A stretch of DNA of 64,000 nucleotides. Origin: Devosia sp. Root436. GTDB taxonomy: Bacteria; Pseudomonadota; Alphaproteobacteria; Rhizobiales; Devosiaceae. The stretch covers positions 186,001-250,000 of the forward strand of contig NZ_LMEM01000009.1 in the NCBI RefSeq assembly GCF_001426345.1. The letters are read 5' to 3'. The translations under genes were made by a program, and so were the position numbers. A model generated the notes under the pieces. That model worked only from the letters and a program-made list of their open reading frames with translations. It made no database searches and had not been told where the DNA came from. Positions 36,221 to 45,504 of the stretch are shown one piece after another; within the stretch, counting starts at the first letter, position 1, and each line of letters begins with the position of its first letter.

Positions 36221-37855
36221 CTAGAGGCTGGCGATCAGCAGCAGCACACCAAAAGCCAGCACGAGCGCCGCCCCCAGCAGCTCCAGCCACCACACCAAGG
36301 CCGATGTCACCGGATTGTCCACCCCGCCGATCCGCCGCGCCAATCCCTTGGCCGTCACCGCCAGCGTCGCCAGCACTGCTACGGTGATTGCGGTCCCCGC
36401 ACCCATGAGAAACACCGCCGCGATCCCCGCCGCCAGCAGCCCCTGCGACAGCGCGAAGACCAGCACCACCAGCGCCCCCGAACACGGCCGCAACCCGACT
36501 GCCAGCACCACGCCCAACTGTTCGCGCAGGCTGCCGCCCGCCGCCTCCGGCGTCACCACATGCGCATGGCCATCGTGGTCATGGTCGCCCCCGTGACGGT
36601 GGTCATGGTCGTGGTTCTCATGCCCATGCAGATGCTCATGCGCCTTGTGCGCCATATCCTGGTGATGGTGCTCGCCCCAGCCGAATACCTTGCGCGCCAC
36701 CAGCCACAGGCCCAGCAGCGCCACGAGTGCGTAGGAGGCGACGCCGATCAAGTTGGCCGCATCGCCCATGGCAATACTGGTCATGCCCAACAGGCCCGCC
36801 GCGATCAGCACGAACACCACCGCGACCAGCGACTGCAGCATGGCCGACAGCACGCTGAGCACCACCCCGCGTCGCAACTGCGTCTCATTGGCCAGCACAT
36901 AGGAGGAGATGACCACCTTGCCATGTCCCGGCCCGGCGGCATGGAACACGCCATAGAGAAAGCTCAGCCCGCCCAGCACCCAGAAGGCGGTCCAGTCGGT
37001 CCGCAATGCGTCGAGCGATGCCGTCATCGCGCCATAAAAGGCGCGCTGCTGCTCTTGCAGCCAGCCGAAAAACCCTGTTCGCGGCAGGTTCAGCCCCGGC
37101 TCGGGCGGCGGACCGCCAAAGGGCATGGCCGGGCGGGCTTCCGCCACCTGGTTCGCCGCCTCCAGCGCATTGGCCGGCGCCGCCACCGGCACATCGCCGC
37201 AGGTGACGACGATCAGTCCCTGCGTACCGCGCATCGCCGCCGCCAGGTCCGGCGGCAGTTGCAACACTTCCGGCCCCAGCGCATAAAGCCGCTGCTCGAC
37301 TTCGGGGTCCATCGGCTTGGGCGGTTCCAGCACGGCCGCACAACTTGCTGGCGCATTTTCGAGCGTCACGTCGCTGGCATCGGCAAAGCCGATCGCAACG
37401 TAATATTCCGGATCATAGACCGCCAGTTCAAACCGCCCGCTCACCGGCATCGGCGTGACGGCGTCGGCCGAATAGCGCAGCGTCACCCGCCCGTCTTCAT
37501 AGACCATGCGCTGGTCTCCGGCCGGCGTGAACGCCATCAGCGCGTCGCCCTCGCCGGCATAGGTGTAGAAGCCATAATCGGTGAGACCGACCATGTTCTC
37601 GTCGGCCAGGTCCTGCATTTCCTCTGGGCTGGTTTCCCGGTCGCCATTGGTGTCCAGCCCCTGCACCATCCAGGCCGAGAATGCGCTGTCGAAGGTCCAG
37701 GCATGCCTAAGGCCCGCCACGGCGCCATTGCCGTCGAACACCACGGTCACCCTGGCATCGATGAAAATATGGGGATGCGCCATAGCCGGCGCGACCAGCG
37801 ACAGCAGAACCGCAGCAACGCCGATCGCACGACGCCAGATGGAACTGAGACTCAA
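36221..37855 (-). CDS. Fused DUF1007-NicO metal transporter (ZevA-ZevB-like)
   Basis: 544 aa. Residues ~1-210: signal peptide and a DUF1007 domain (AHPHIFIDARVTVVFDGNGA). Residues ~285-544: six or more membrane helices of the NicO/RcnA type, with GVFHAAGPGHGKVVISSYVLANE, a His/Asp-rich loop (HHHQDMAHKAHEHLHGHENH..HDHDHRHGG..) and GLRPCSGALVVLVFALSQGL. In Haemophilus the separate ZevA and ZevB proteins take part in zinc uptake; NicO relatives also move Ni/Co. TTG start at 37855, nine bases from the upstream LysR gene, forming an operon. The metal is not proven. Confidence 0.82.
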   Translation of the reverse strand: MSLSSIWRRAIGVAAVLLSLVAPAMAHPHIFIDARVTVVFDGNGAVAGLRHAWTFDSAFSAWMVQGLDTNGDRETSPEEMQDLADENMVGLTDYGFYTYAGEGDALMAFTPAGDQRMVYEDGRVTLRYSADAVTPMPVSGRFELAVYDPEYYVAIGFADASDVTLENAPASCAAVLEPPKPMDPEVEQRLYALGPEVLQLPPDLAAAMRGTQGLIVVTCGDVPVAAPANALEAANQVAEARPAMPFGGPPPEPGLNLPRTGFFGWLQEQQRAFYGAMTASLDALRTDWTAFWVLGGLSFLYGVFHAAGPGHGKVVISSYVLANETQLRRGVVLSVLSAMLQSLVAVVFVLIAAGLLGMTSIAMGDAANLIGVASYALVALLGLWLVARKVFGWGEHHHQDMAHKAHEHLHGHENHDHDHRHGGDHDHDGHAHVVTPEAAGGSLREQLGVVLAVGLRPCSGALVVLVFALSQGLLAAGIAAVFLMGAGTAITVAVLATLAVTAKGLARRIGGVDNPVTSALVWWLELLGAALVLAFGVLLLIASL

Positions 37856-37864
37856 TTCTTGCCC

Positions 37865-38764
37865 CTAGTGGATCGGGTGGTTCTGGAACCACTCGACCAG
37901 ATGGTCGATCAGTGCCCGCACCTTGCCCGCCAGATGCCGCCGATGCGGATAGACCGCCTGCAGCGTCTGCCCGGTCGGCAGGTAATCAGCCAGTACCGGC
38001 ACGAGTTCGCCGCTGGCCACCGCCGGGTCCGCCAGATAGGACGGCAATACGACAAATCCGAGACCCATGATCGCCGCCTTGCGCGCCGCCAGCGGAGAAT
38101 TGACCCGGAGCGGTCCGTTGACCGGCACGGATATGGTCTTGCCGTCTTCGATAAAGCGCCAGTTCGACTGCCCCTGCAGGTTCACATCGATAATGCAGGG
38201 CAGGTGCCGCAGGTCTTCGGGATGCCTGGGCACGCCATATTGCTTGAGCAGTTCGGGCGCCGCCCCAACCACGACATGCATATCGGCAATCTTGCGCGCG
38301 ATCAGCGAGGAATCCGCCAGCGTCGAGATGCGCAAAGCCACGTCGATCCCCTCATCGACCAGGTCGACATAGCGATCCTCCAGCCGCAGATCGAGCGTCA
38401 CCTTGGGATACTTGCGCAGATATTCGTAGATGGCCGGCGCCAGCGTCGACTCGCCGAAATTGCGTGGCGCGGAGACCCGCAACAACCCGCGCGGCTCCGC
38501 CGTCTGGTCGGTGATCGTCGCGTCGAGATCGTCCAACTGCTGCAACAATGCGCTGGCTTCCCGGTAATAGGCCTCTCCGGCCTCGGTCAGGCTGAGCTTG
38601 CGCGTGGTGCGGTTCATCAGCCGCACCCCGAGATAGTCCTCGAGATCGGTCACATACTTGCTGAGCAGCGCCTTGGAACGTCCGTGCTCCCGCGCCGCGG
38701 CAGAAAAGCCACCGGAATCAAAGACCTGAACGAAAGCGCGAATACGGGCAAGATCCTGTGTCAT
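37865..38764 (-). CDS. LysR-family regulator
   Basis: 299 aa, HTH SGGFSAAAREHGRSKALLSKYVTDLE, then a substrate-binding domain with LLRVSAPRNFGESTLAPAI, as in the AaeR/DsdC-like group that regulates efflux and aromatic genes. The coupled metal-transporter gene follows after nine bases, so it may control or be transcribed with it. The promoter lies in 38765-38900, shared with the divergent MarR gene. Confidence 0.87.
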   Translation of the reverse strand: MTQDLARIRAFVQVFDSGGFSAAAREHGRSKALLSKYVTDLEDYLGVRLMNRTTRKLSLTEAGEAYYREASALLQQLDDLDATITDQTAEPRGLLRVSAPRNFGESTLAPAIYEYLRKYPKVTLDLRLEDRYVDLVDEGIDVALRISTLADSSLIARKIADMHVVVGAAPELLKQYGVPRHPEDLRHLPCIIDVNLQGQSNWRFIEDGKTISVPVNGPLRVNSPLAARKAAIMGLGFVVLPSYLADPAVASGELVPVLADYLPTGQTLQAVYPHRRHLAGKVRALIDHLVEWFQNHPIH

Positions 38765-38908
38765 GGCGTTCCGTTCACGAGATCATCGTAATCGACGCAT
38801 AACTCATCTGCGTTGAGTGAACAATAACCGGCCTTGGTCGTTCCACGATTAACGATAGGATGGGACGCCATTCGACGCGCCCGAGGAGTTCGGACTATTT
38901 TCCCGCTC

Positions 38909-39331
38909 ATGTCCAGACCGTCATCCCGATCCACGCTTTACCGGCTCATCGAAGCCGGGCAGCTCGCGCACAAGGCCCTGCTGCTGCCTTTGGTTGAGCG
39001 CGGGCTGGAGCCGGGCGACGATGCCATCCTGTTCGAACTCGGCCGCTCCAGCACCACCGAAGCCGAACTCGCCGCTGAACTCGGGCTTGGCGAAGCGGCG
39101 CTGGAGACCCGTCTGGCGCGCCTGCTGGACCGAGGCCTCGTCACCCGCCAGGCCGTCGGCCCCGAGCTTGCCGTCGGCATCGCCCTGACCGAGCGCGGTG
39201 TCCGCATCCGCAATGGTCTGGCTGATCACTGGAGCCAGCTCGAAGAGGCGCTGATGGGCGAACTCAAATCCAGGCAGCGCAAGAAACTGGCTGAGCGTCT
39301 CAAGCGTTTCGTAGAGTTGCTGCGCCTCTGA
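38909..39331 (+). CDS. MarR-like winged-helix protein
   Basis: 140 aa. A helical N-terminus, a wHTH segment (DAILFELGRSSTTEAELAAELGLGEAALETRLARLLDRGLV) and a long C-terminal helix (SQLEEALMGELKSRQRKKLAERLKRFVELL) for dimerisation. MarR-type DNA binding is inferred. ATG 38909 is chosen over an upstream frame. The target is unknown; the neighbouring SH3 gene is a candidate. Confidence 0.72.
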   Translation: MSRPSSRSTLYRLIEAGQLAHKALLLPLVERGLEPGDDAILFELGRSSTTEAELAAELGLGEAALETRLARLLDRGLVTRQAVGPELAVGIALTERGVRIRNGLADHWSQLEEALMGELKSRQRKKLAERLKRFVELLRL

Positions 39332-39350
39332 TCGGAACCTGACAGGTCCA

Positions 39351-39366
39351 TTCAGCTTCGGTTCAG
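39351..39366 (+). promoter_or_regulatory. Direct repeat TTCAG-N6-TTCAG upstream of an SH3-protein gene
   Basis: TTCAG at 39351 and 39362 followed by GCGCAA; 78 bp ahead of the start codon. Same layout as at 16988 and 18693. Confidence 0.5.
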
Positions 39367-39428
39367 GCGCAAAGGCGTTTTCTGTCGTTCAAAGGCATTC
39401 ACGTGCCGCAAAACGAAGGAGATCAACA

Positions 39429-39899
39429 ATGGCTCTCAGCAAGAAGATCATGGCAGGTGGCCTCGCGGCACTGGCGCTTCTGGCGACGACTGCGACCGCA
39501 TTTGCCGCCCCGGCCTATGCTACCGGCAACGTCAATGTGCGTTCGGGTCCAGGCACCGGATACGCCCGTGTCGATACCCTGCGCCGAGGCGAACAGGTCG
39601 ATGTGCAGCAGTGCCGCGGCAGCTGGTGCTACGTGGAGAAGCGCGGCCCCGATGGCTGGGTTTCGGCCAATTACCTGAGCCGCAGCGGCGGCGGTTGGGA
39701 CAATGACGACGATTGGGATCGCCCGCCCCACTGGAATCCGCAGCCGCCGCGCCCGCCGCATTGGAACCCCTATCCCCCGCGGCCGCCGCATTGGAATCCG
39801 CGTCCGCCGCGTCCGCAGCCCTGGCCGACCCATCCGGGCAACAATAGCGGCAGCGTCTGCTTCAACGGCCCCAACGGCTATTTCTGCATCGGCAACTAA
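39429..39899 (+). CDS. Secreted SH3-domain protein with PPRPPHWNP repeats
   Basis: 156 aa. Signal peptide ending TATAFAAP, SH3 domain (GNVNVRSGPGTGYARVDTL, VDVQQCRGSWCYVEK, DGWVSANYLS). The linker consists of PPRPPHWNP-like repeats (about residues 97-135), then a short Cys pair tail (GSVCFNGPNGYFCIGN). Compared with the tandem trio, the crystallin module is reduced to a remnant. The repetitive linker resembles a cell-wall spanning segment. ATG 39429 follows GAAGGAGATC. Confidence 0.8.
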   Translation: MALSKKIMAGGLAALALLATTATAFAAPAYATGNVNVRSGPGTGYARVDTLRRGEQVDVQQCRGSWCYVEKRGPDGWVSANYLSRSGGGWDNDDDWDRPPHWNPQPPRPPHWNPYPPRPPHWNPRPPRPQPWPTHPGNNSGSVCFNGPNGYFCIGN

Positions 39900-39910
39900 G
39901 CCATTTCGAG

Positions 39911-39942
39911 CGCCGCCCCCAAAATTCCGGGGCGGCGTTCTG
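39911..39942. terminator. Hairpin between converging genes
   Basis: CGCCGCCCC with GGGGCGGCG (39911-39937) around CAAAATTCC, placed between the SH3 gene and the DMT gene. The T tract is poor, so it may function weakly on either strand. Confidence 0.6.
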
Positions 39943-40866
39943 CTATTCCTGCCCCGGCATTGTCGGGGTGGCGACCACGGGCACGCGCTTCAGCCGCTCG
40001 CGCGCCATCACCACCAGCCCTGCCGCCACGATGATCGCCGCGCCGGCCAGCGAGATCGGGTCGATCCAGTGGCCGAAGACGAAGGCACTGAGCAGGATCG
40101 CCCAGGGCAACGAGAAATAGTTGAACGGCTGCACCACGCTGGCCGGCGCCATGGAAAGCGCGAACACCATCACCCCATGCCCCGCGCAGGTCGTCCCCAT
40201 GATCACCACCACCAGCAGGAAGTCGCTCCAGCCCATCGGCTGCCAGAAAAACACGCCGACCACCCCTGACAGCACCAGCCCGATGGTCGCCGTATAGACC
40301 ATGCTGGTCGCCGCGCTGTCATACTGGCTCACCTTGCGGGTGATGACGATATAGATCGAATAGAGCGTCGCCGAGGCCAGTGCGAACCCCACGCCCCAGT
40401 CGAGCGGCAATCCGCCCGGCCGCACGATCACCAGCGCCCCGGCAAAGCCGACGCCGACAGCCACGAAGCGGAACACCCCCACCTTCTCGCCCAGGATGGG
40501 AATGGCGAACAGCGTCACCAGCAGCGGATAGACCACGGTGATCGCCTGCAACTCGCCCAGCGGCACCGTGCGCAAAGCCAGCGCGAAAAACCAGATATCG
40601 GCCATCAGCAGCACGCCGCGCAGCACCTGCAGCACCGGCACTTTTGAATTCAGCGCCTGGCGCAGCGGCGCCTGCCGCATCACCAGCAGCAGCGAGAAGG
40701 CGGCAAAGCCCCAATAGCGCATCATGGTGATCTGGAATGGCGAATAGGTCTGTACCAGCACCTTGGACACCGCATCCTGCACGCCGAATACCCCGATGGT
40801 AATGAGCGTCAGGACGATCGCGCGACCGACATTGTCGGTGCGGATATCGGTGGTTGGGGAAGCCAT
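39943..40866 (-). CDS. DMT-superfamily (EamA) transporter
   Basis: 307 aa, ten membrane helices in two EamA repeats. Typical pieces: ITIGVFGVQDAVSKVLVQ, ALRTVPLGELQAITVVYPLLVTLFAIPILGE at the end of the first repeat, and WAILLSAFVFGHWIDPISLAGAAIIVAAGL at the end of the second. It probably exports a metabolite; substrate unknown. Only weakly similar to the DMT protein at 14319. Confidence 0.86.
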   Translation of the reverse strand: MASPTTDIRTDNVGRAIVLTLITIGVFGVQDAVSKVLVQTYSPFQITMMRYWGFAAFSLLLVMRQAPLRQALNSKVPVLQVLRGVLLMADIWFFALALRTVPLGELQAITVVYPLLVTLFAIPILGEKVGVFRFVAVGVGFAGALVIVRPGGLPLDWGVGFALASATLYSIYIVITRKVSQYDSAATSMVYTATIGLVLSGVVGVFFWQPMGWSDFLLVVVIMGTTCAGHGVMVFALSMAPASVVQPFNYFSLPWAILLSAFVFGHWIDPISLAGAAIIVAAGLVVMARERLKRVPVVATPTMPGQE

Positions 40867-40889
40867 GACGGGTACAATCAGCAGGACAC

Positions 40890-40990
40890 GAGAAAACGCC
40901 CCGGCTTGGCTGCCGGAGCGTTCAAAGCGCTATCGCAAAGCCCGGAGCGTTTCCAGCAAAAGCGGATACGGCTTTGCGATTCGGAAACGT
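40890..40990. repeat. Dispersed repeat with GGATACGGCTTTGCGATTCG (type E)
   Basis: TTTCCAGCAAAAGCGGATAC followed by GGCTTTGCGATTCGGAAACG forms a rough palindrome. A close copy lies at 60303-60350 between ureA and ureB. Confidence 0.65.
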
Positions 40991-40996
40991 GGCAAA

Positions 40997-41317
40997 TCAG
41001 GCCTTGGCCATAGAGGACTTGATGAGGCCGGCAATGGCGGTGAGAATACCGCCGCTGACCAGGCCCGTTGCGCCCTGGCCTGCCAGGGCGCCAAGATCGA
41101 GCCCGCCCGCCGTGCCTGCCGCACCGGCGGCGGCGCCGACCAGGCCGTCAAGCCCCGGGATCATCCCGGCAAGCCACGTCCCGGCGATGCCGCCAATCGC
41201 GCCGACGATCGAGTTGCCGGCCGGACCGAGATTGAGCGATTTGACGATTTGCCCGATGACGTTGCCGCCGACACCGCCGGCGACAAGCTGGACCAGAATA
41301 GGCACGATGACTTCCAT
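40997..41317 (-). CDS. Gly/Ala-rich hydrophobic protein, unknown
   Basis: 106 aa. Glycine and alanine dominate, with zipper-like hydrophobic segments (LVQLVAGGVGGNVIGQIV, SIVGAIGGIAGTWLAGMI, GATGLVSGGILTAIAGLI). No charged membrane-anchor signal is obvious; it may form a small membrane or surface layer protein. GGGGAAGC precedes ATG 41317. No family recognised. Confidence 0.65.
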   Translation of the reverse strand: MEVIVPILVQLVAGGVGGNVIGQIVKSLNLGPAGNSIVGAIGGIAGTWLAGMIPGLDGLVGAAAGAAGTAGGLDLGALAGQGATGLVSGGILTAIAGLIKSSMAKA

Positions 41318-41511
41318 TTGCTTCCCCCTCATGGAATGCCCCGCGGGGCCACCTGCCGCGCGATGACAGAGGGAGCCTACGCCCGAACCCCTGCCAACAA
41401 AAGGACAAGACTGCTGTCCGAACCTGTCAGCAGACCCCAGCAAATCTGCCATTGTCGACGATATTGAACCGGGGGCCCAAAGCGGCCTATGGTCCGCCCA
41501 CAAGGTCTTGT

Positions 41512-42303
41512 ATGCCCATTATGTCGAATCGCCCCACCCCATCACCGGCCTCCTCCGTCGCCCTCGTCACCGGCGCCGGCGACCGCATTGGCGCCGCCAT
41601 CGCCCTGGCTCTGGCCGATGCCGGCCATGCCGTGGTCATCCACTATCGCTCCGATGCCGACGGCGCCCGCCAGGTGCGCGACCGCATCAATGCCACCGGC
41701 GGCCGCGCTGCCACCCTCAAGGCCGATCTCGCAAAGCGTAGTCAGCGCGCCGCTCTGATCGAAAAGGCGGCCGGCCATTTCGGTCCGCTGACGGTGCTGG
41801 TCAACAACGCCTCGGTGTTCGATCCCGACAGCGCCCGCGACATCGACGAAAAGCTGTGGGACCAGCATTTCGCCATCCATGCCGAAGCGCCGGTCTTTCT
41901 CGCCCGCGATTTTGCCGCCCAGCTCCCCGAGGGCGCCGAAGGCAATATCATCAACATCGTCGATGAGCGCGTGCTGCACCCGTCGCCGGCCTATTTCAGT
42001 TACACTCTGTCCAAGTCCGTGCTCTGGACCGCCACCCGCACGCTGGCCCAGTCTCTGGCGCCCGCCATCCGGGTCAACGCCATCGGGCCTGGCCCCGTAT
42101 TGCCCCATTCGCGGCAGGATGAGACCACCTTCCGCGCCAATGTCGCCGCCCTGCCCTTGCGCGTCCATGCCGGCCCCGAAGCCATAGCCGACGGCGTCCT
42201 CATGCTGCTCCGCACGCCATCCATGACCGGCCAGATGCTGGCGCTCGATGGTGGCCAACACCTCGAATATCCGGCGCGCCGCGCGCCCACGCCCCGATCA
42301 TGA
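41512..42303 (+). CDS. Short-chain dehydrogenase/reductase
   Basis: 263 aa. Rossmann motif [20 protein letters not shown] (TGxxxxIG, with GDRIG), [10 protein letters not shown], and the catalytic-like [12 protein letters not shown] (Tyr and Lys four apart), so a functional SDR. Order SDR-uvrC is conserved in Hyphomicrobiales; pteridine reductase (FolM-like) activity is possible. AAGGT lies seven bases before ATG 41512; ATG 41521 is an alternative. Its stop overlaps the uvrC start (ATGA). Confidence 0.88.
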   Translation: MPIMSNRPTPSPASSVALVTGAGDRIGAAIALALADAGHAVVIHYRSDADGARQVRDRINATGGRAATLKADLAKRSQRAALIEKAAGHFGPLTVLVNNASVFDPDSARDIDEKLWDQHFAIHAEAPVFLARDFAAQLPEGAEGNIINIVDERVLHPSPAYFSYTLSKSVLWTATRTLAQSLAPAIRVNAIGPGPVLPHSRQDETTFRANVAALPLRVHAGPEAIADGVLMLLRTPSMTGQMLALDGGQHLEYPARRAPTPRS

Positions 42304-44186
42304 GCGACGATACCGCCCCCCCGCCCCCCAGCGGCCACGAGGTCATCCGCGCCTTCGTCCGCACCCTGCCTGCGGCCCCCGGCGTCTATCGCATGCTCGA
42401 TGCCGAGGGCGCGGTCATGTATGTGGGCAAGGCCCGCAATCTCAAGGCGCGCGTCACCAACTATACCCGCCCCGACGGCCTCGAAGTCCGCCTGCAACGC
42501 ATGATCGCGGCCACCGTGACCATGGAATTCGTGCGCACCGAGACCGAGTCCGAAGCGCTGCTGCTCGAAGCCAACATGATCAAGCGGCTCAAGCCCCGCT
42601 TCAACGTGCTGCTGCGCGACGACAAGAGCTTCCCCTATATCCTGATCGCCACCGATCACGAGGCGCCCGAGCTCACCAAGCATCGCGGCACGCGCCGCCG
42701 CCAGGGCCACTATTTCGGCCCCTTCGCCTCGGCCACCGCCGTCGGCCGCACCATTGCCAGCCTGCAAAAGGCCTTCCTGCTCCGCAATTGCTCGGACAGT
42801 TTCTATGCAGCCCGCACCCGCCCCTGCCTGCAGTTCCAGATCAAGCGCTGTGCCGCCCCCTGCACCCGTGAAATCAGCCTCGAAGGCTATGGCGAGCTGG
42901 TCGAGGATGCCCGGCAATTCCTGTCGGGCAAGTCTGACGCCGTCCGCAGCCACCTGCAGTCGGATATGAACATGGCGGCCGAACAGCTCGATTTCGAACG
43001 CGCCGCTCTGCTGCGCGACCGCCTCTCGGCCCTCGCCCTCATCCAGAGCCAGGGCGACGCCACCGCCCGCTCGGTGGAAGAAGCCGACGTCTTCGCCATT
43101 CATCACGAGGGCGGCCAGTTCTGCGTGCAGGTCTTCTTCTTCCGCGCCTTCCAGAACTGGGGCAACTACCCCTATCGCCCCCGCGCCGACGCCAATCTCT
43201 CCGACGCCGAAGTGCTCGAAGCCTTCATCGGCCAGTTCTACGAAAATCGCACCCCGGCGCGCCTGGTCCTCATCAGCCATGAACTCAGCGAACACGCGCT
43301 GATGGAGGAGGCCCTTTCCACCCGCGCCGGCCGCCGCGTCTATATCGAGCAACCCCGGCGCGGCGAAAAGCGCGACCTGGTCAACCACGCCCTCAACAAT
43401 GCCCGCGAGGCCCTCGGCCGCCAGCTTGCCGAGGGCGCCACCAACCGCACCCTGCTCGAAGGCGTGGCGGAAACCTTTGGCCTCGAAGAGGTGCCGCGCC
43501 GCATCGAGACCTATGACAACTCCCACATTTCAGGCACCAACATGGTCGGCGCCATGGTGGTTGCGGGCGAGGAAGGCTTCTCCAAGAAGCACTACCGGAC
43601 CTTCAACATCAAATCCGACATCGCGGCCGGCGACGACTTCGGCATGATGCGTGAAGTGCTGACCCGCCGCTTCACCCGGCTCGCCAATGAGAGCGAGAAC
43701 GACGCCGAAGACGACAATACCGGCATGCCCGACTGGCCCGATGTCGTCTTCATCGACGGCGGCGCCGGCCAGATGAGCGCCGTGCGCGGCGTCATCGCCG
43801 AATTGAACCTGCCCAAGGAAGTGACCTTCATCGGCATAGCCAAGGGCGAGGAGCGCGACGCCGGCCGCGAAAAATTCTTCATGGAAGGCCGCGAGGCCTT
43901 CATGCTGCCCCATCGCGATCCCGTCCTCTACTACGTCCAGCGCCTGCGCGACGAAGCCCACCGCTTCGCCATCGGCACCCACCGCGCCAAGCGCAAGAAG
44001 GACCAGGTCAAGAACCCGCTCGACGAGATCGAAGGCATCGGCCCCACCCGCAAGCGCGCCTTGCTCAACCATTTCGGCTCCGCCAAGGCCGTCGGCCGCG
44101 CCAGCCTCCTCGACCTGCAGGCCGTCCCCACCATCTCCAGCGCCATGGCACAACTGATCTACGATCACTTCAACCGGGTGGAATAG
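42300..44186 (+). CDS. uvrC: Excinuclease ABC subunit UvrC
   Basis: 628 aa. UvrC cuts the damaged strand on both sides of the lesion with UvrB. The GIY-YIG domain is at the N-terminus ([28 protein letters not shown]), the UVR domain around 240 ([20 protein letters not shown]), the RNase H-like 5' nuclease near 400-520 ([33 protein letters not shown]) and the helix-hairpin-helix at the C-terminus ([18 protein letters not shown]). It is translationally coupled to the SDR gene. Confidence 0.96.
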   Translation: MSDDTAPPPPSGHEVIRAFVRTLPAAPGVYRMLDAEGAVMYVGKARNLKARVTNYTRPDGLEVRLQRMIAATVTMEFVRTETESEALLLEANMIKRLKPRFNVLLRDDKSFPYILIATDHEAPELTKHRGTRRRQGHYFGPFASATAVGRTIASLQKAFLLRNCSDSFYAARTRPCLQFQIKRCAAPCTREISLEGYGELVEDARQFLSGKSDAVRSHLQSDMNMAAEQLDFERAALLRDRLSALALIQSQGDATARSVEEADVFAIHHEGGQFCVQVFFFRAFQNWGNYPYRPRADANLSDAEVLEAFIGQFYENRTPARLVLISHELSEHALMEEALSTRAGRRVYIEQPRRGEKRDLVNHALNNAREALGRQLAEGATNRTLLEGVAETFGLEEVPRRIETYDNSHISGTNMVGAMVVAGEEGFSKKHYRTFNIKSDIAAGDDFGMMREVLTRRFTRLANESENDAEDDNTGMPDWPDVVFIDGGAGQMSAVRGVIAELNLPKEVTFIGIAKGEERDAGREKFFMEGREAFMLPHRDPVLYYVQRLRDEAHRFAIGTHRAKRKKDQVKNPLDEIEGIGPTRKRALLNHFGSAKAVGRASLLDLQAVPTISSAMAQLIYDHFNRVE

Positions 44187-44246
44187 GAGGCCCCGCGCCA
44201 AAAGTCGGACTCGACAAAGGCCAAAATCCCGCGCTACAAATCCCGC

Positions 44247-44324
44247 ATGATCCGTTCCGTCGCCACCGTTTCGTTTTGGTTTAGCTATCCGCTCCCGGCG
44301 GAGGCTACCGCGCGCTTGATCTGA
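44247..44324 (+). CDS. Aromatic leader peptide of the DAHP synthase attenuator
   Basis: 25 codons, ATG 44247 to TGA. Codons 10-14 are TTT TGG TTT AGC TAT (Phe-Trp-Phe-Ser-Tyr), giving one tryptophan, two phenylalanines and one tyrosine in five positions. It sits just ahead of mutually exclusive hairpins and a terminator before the DAHP synthase gene, so it should act as the ribosome-stalling sensor of aromatic amino-acid supply. Confidence 0.75.
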   Translation: MIRSVATVSFWFSYPLPAEATARLI

Positions 44325-44382
44325 TCTCACAAGATACGACCAAACCCGAAGCCAGCCGCCCCCCAACGAGGCGGCTTTTTTG
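44283..44382 (+). promoter_or_regulatory. Transcription attenuator of aroG (pause hairpin, antiterminator, terminator)
   Basis: Hairpin 1-2: TAGC..CCGC with GCGG..GCTA overlaps the stalling codons. Antiterminator: GGCGG-A-GGCT of its right arm can pair instead with AGCC-AG-CCGCC (44349-44360). Terminator: AGCCGCC (44354-44360) with GGCGGCT (44370-44376) and TTTTTT. Ribosome stalling at Phe/Trp/Tyr codons would mask the left arm, allow the antiterminator and read through to aroG. Confidence 0.78.
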
Positions 44383-44421
44383 TTGGCCGCCTCCGATCAG
44401 AAATCCCGAGGAGACCATCAA

Positions 44422-45495
44422 GTGCTCAAATCCACCGACGACCTTCGCATCACCGCGATCAAGCCGCTGACCACCCCGATCGAGGTGATGCGCCAGCATC
44501 CCCGCACCGACGCCGCCACCCGCACCGTCATCAGCGCCCGCCACGCCTTCCACAACATCCTTGCCGGCACAGACGACCGCCTCGCCGTCATCGTCGGCCC
44601 CTGCTCCATCCACGATCCCGCTGCGGCGCTGGATTACGCGGAACGCCTGGTGGCGCTGCGCGAATCCCTGGGCGACCGGCTTGAGATCATCATGCGCGTC
44701 TATTTCGAAAAGCCCCGCACCACCGTCGGCTGGAAAGGCCTCATCAACGATCCCAACCTCGATGGCAGCTTCGATATCGATACCGGCCTGCACACCGCCC
44801 GCGCCCTGCTGCTCGACGTGGCCAATCTCGGCCTCCCCGCCGCCTGCGAATTCCTCGACATGACCACGCCGCAATACATCGCGGACCTCGTGAGCTGGGC
44901 CGCCATCGGCGCCCGCACCACCGAAAGCCAGATCCACCGCGAACTGGCCTCCGGCCTCTCCTGCCCGGTCGGCTTCAAGAACGGCACAGACGGCAACGTC
45001 AAGATCGCGCTGGATGCCGTGGCTTCGGCCGGCCAGCCGCACCATTTCCTCGCCGTCACCAAGGACGGCCGCTCCGCCATCGCCGCCACCACGGGCAATG
45101 AGGATTGCCACATCATCCTGCGCGGCGGAAAGGCCCCCAACTACGACGCCACCAGCGTCGATACCGCTGCCGCTGCCGCCGAGAAAGCGGGCCTGCCGCC
45201 GACCATCATGATCGACGCCAGCCACGCCAACTCCTCCAAGAACCCGGAAAACCAGCCCCTGGTCCTCGCCGATATTGGCAATCAGCTCGCCGCCGGCGAC
45301 CGCCGCATCATCGGCGTCATGATCGAGTCCAACCTCGTGGCCGGCCGCCAGGACCTCGTCGAAGGTCGCGAGCTGGTCTACGGCCAGTCCATCACCGACG
45401 GCTGCATTGACTGGGATACGACGGTCGCGGCGCTGGAGGCATTGGCGGAATCCGTGACGCAGCGGCGTGCGGCGACCAACCAGGCGGTGGCTTAG
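44422..45495 (+). CDS. aroG: 3-deoxy-7-phosphoheptulonate synthase, class I
   Basis: 357 aa from GTG 44422 with GAGGAG just upstream. First committed step of aromatic amino-acid synthesis: condenses PEP with erythrose 4-phosphate. Visible: VIVGPCSIHDPAAALDYA at the PEP site, MRVYFEKPRTTVGWKGLIND, GARTTESQIHRELASGLSCPVGFKNGTDG and MIDASHANSSKNPENQ with metal-binding Cys/His/Asp residues. Symbol aroG is generic (isozymes differ only in feedback inhibitor, likely Phe or Tyr, not told here). Expression appears to be attenuated by the upstream leader. Confidence 0.93.
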   Translation: MLKSTDDLRITAIKPLTTPIEVMRQHPRTDAATRTVISARHAFHNILAGTDDRLAVIVGPCSIHDPAAALDYAERLVALRESLGDRLEIIMRVYFEKPRTTVGWKGLINDPNLDGSFDIDTGLHTARALLLDVANLGLPAACEFLDMTTPQYIADLVSWAAIGARTTESQIHRELASGLSCPVGFKNGTDGNVKIALDAVASAGQPHHFLAVTKDGRSAIAATTGNEDCHIILRGGKAPNYDATSVDTAAAAAEKAGLPPTIMIDASHANSSKNPENQPLVLADIGNQLAAGDRRIIGVMIESNLVAGRQDLVEGRELVYGQSITDGCIDWDTTVAALEALAESVTQRRAATNQAVA

Positions 45496-45504
45496 GCGCC
45501 GATC

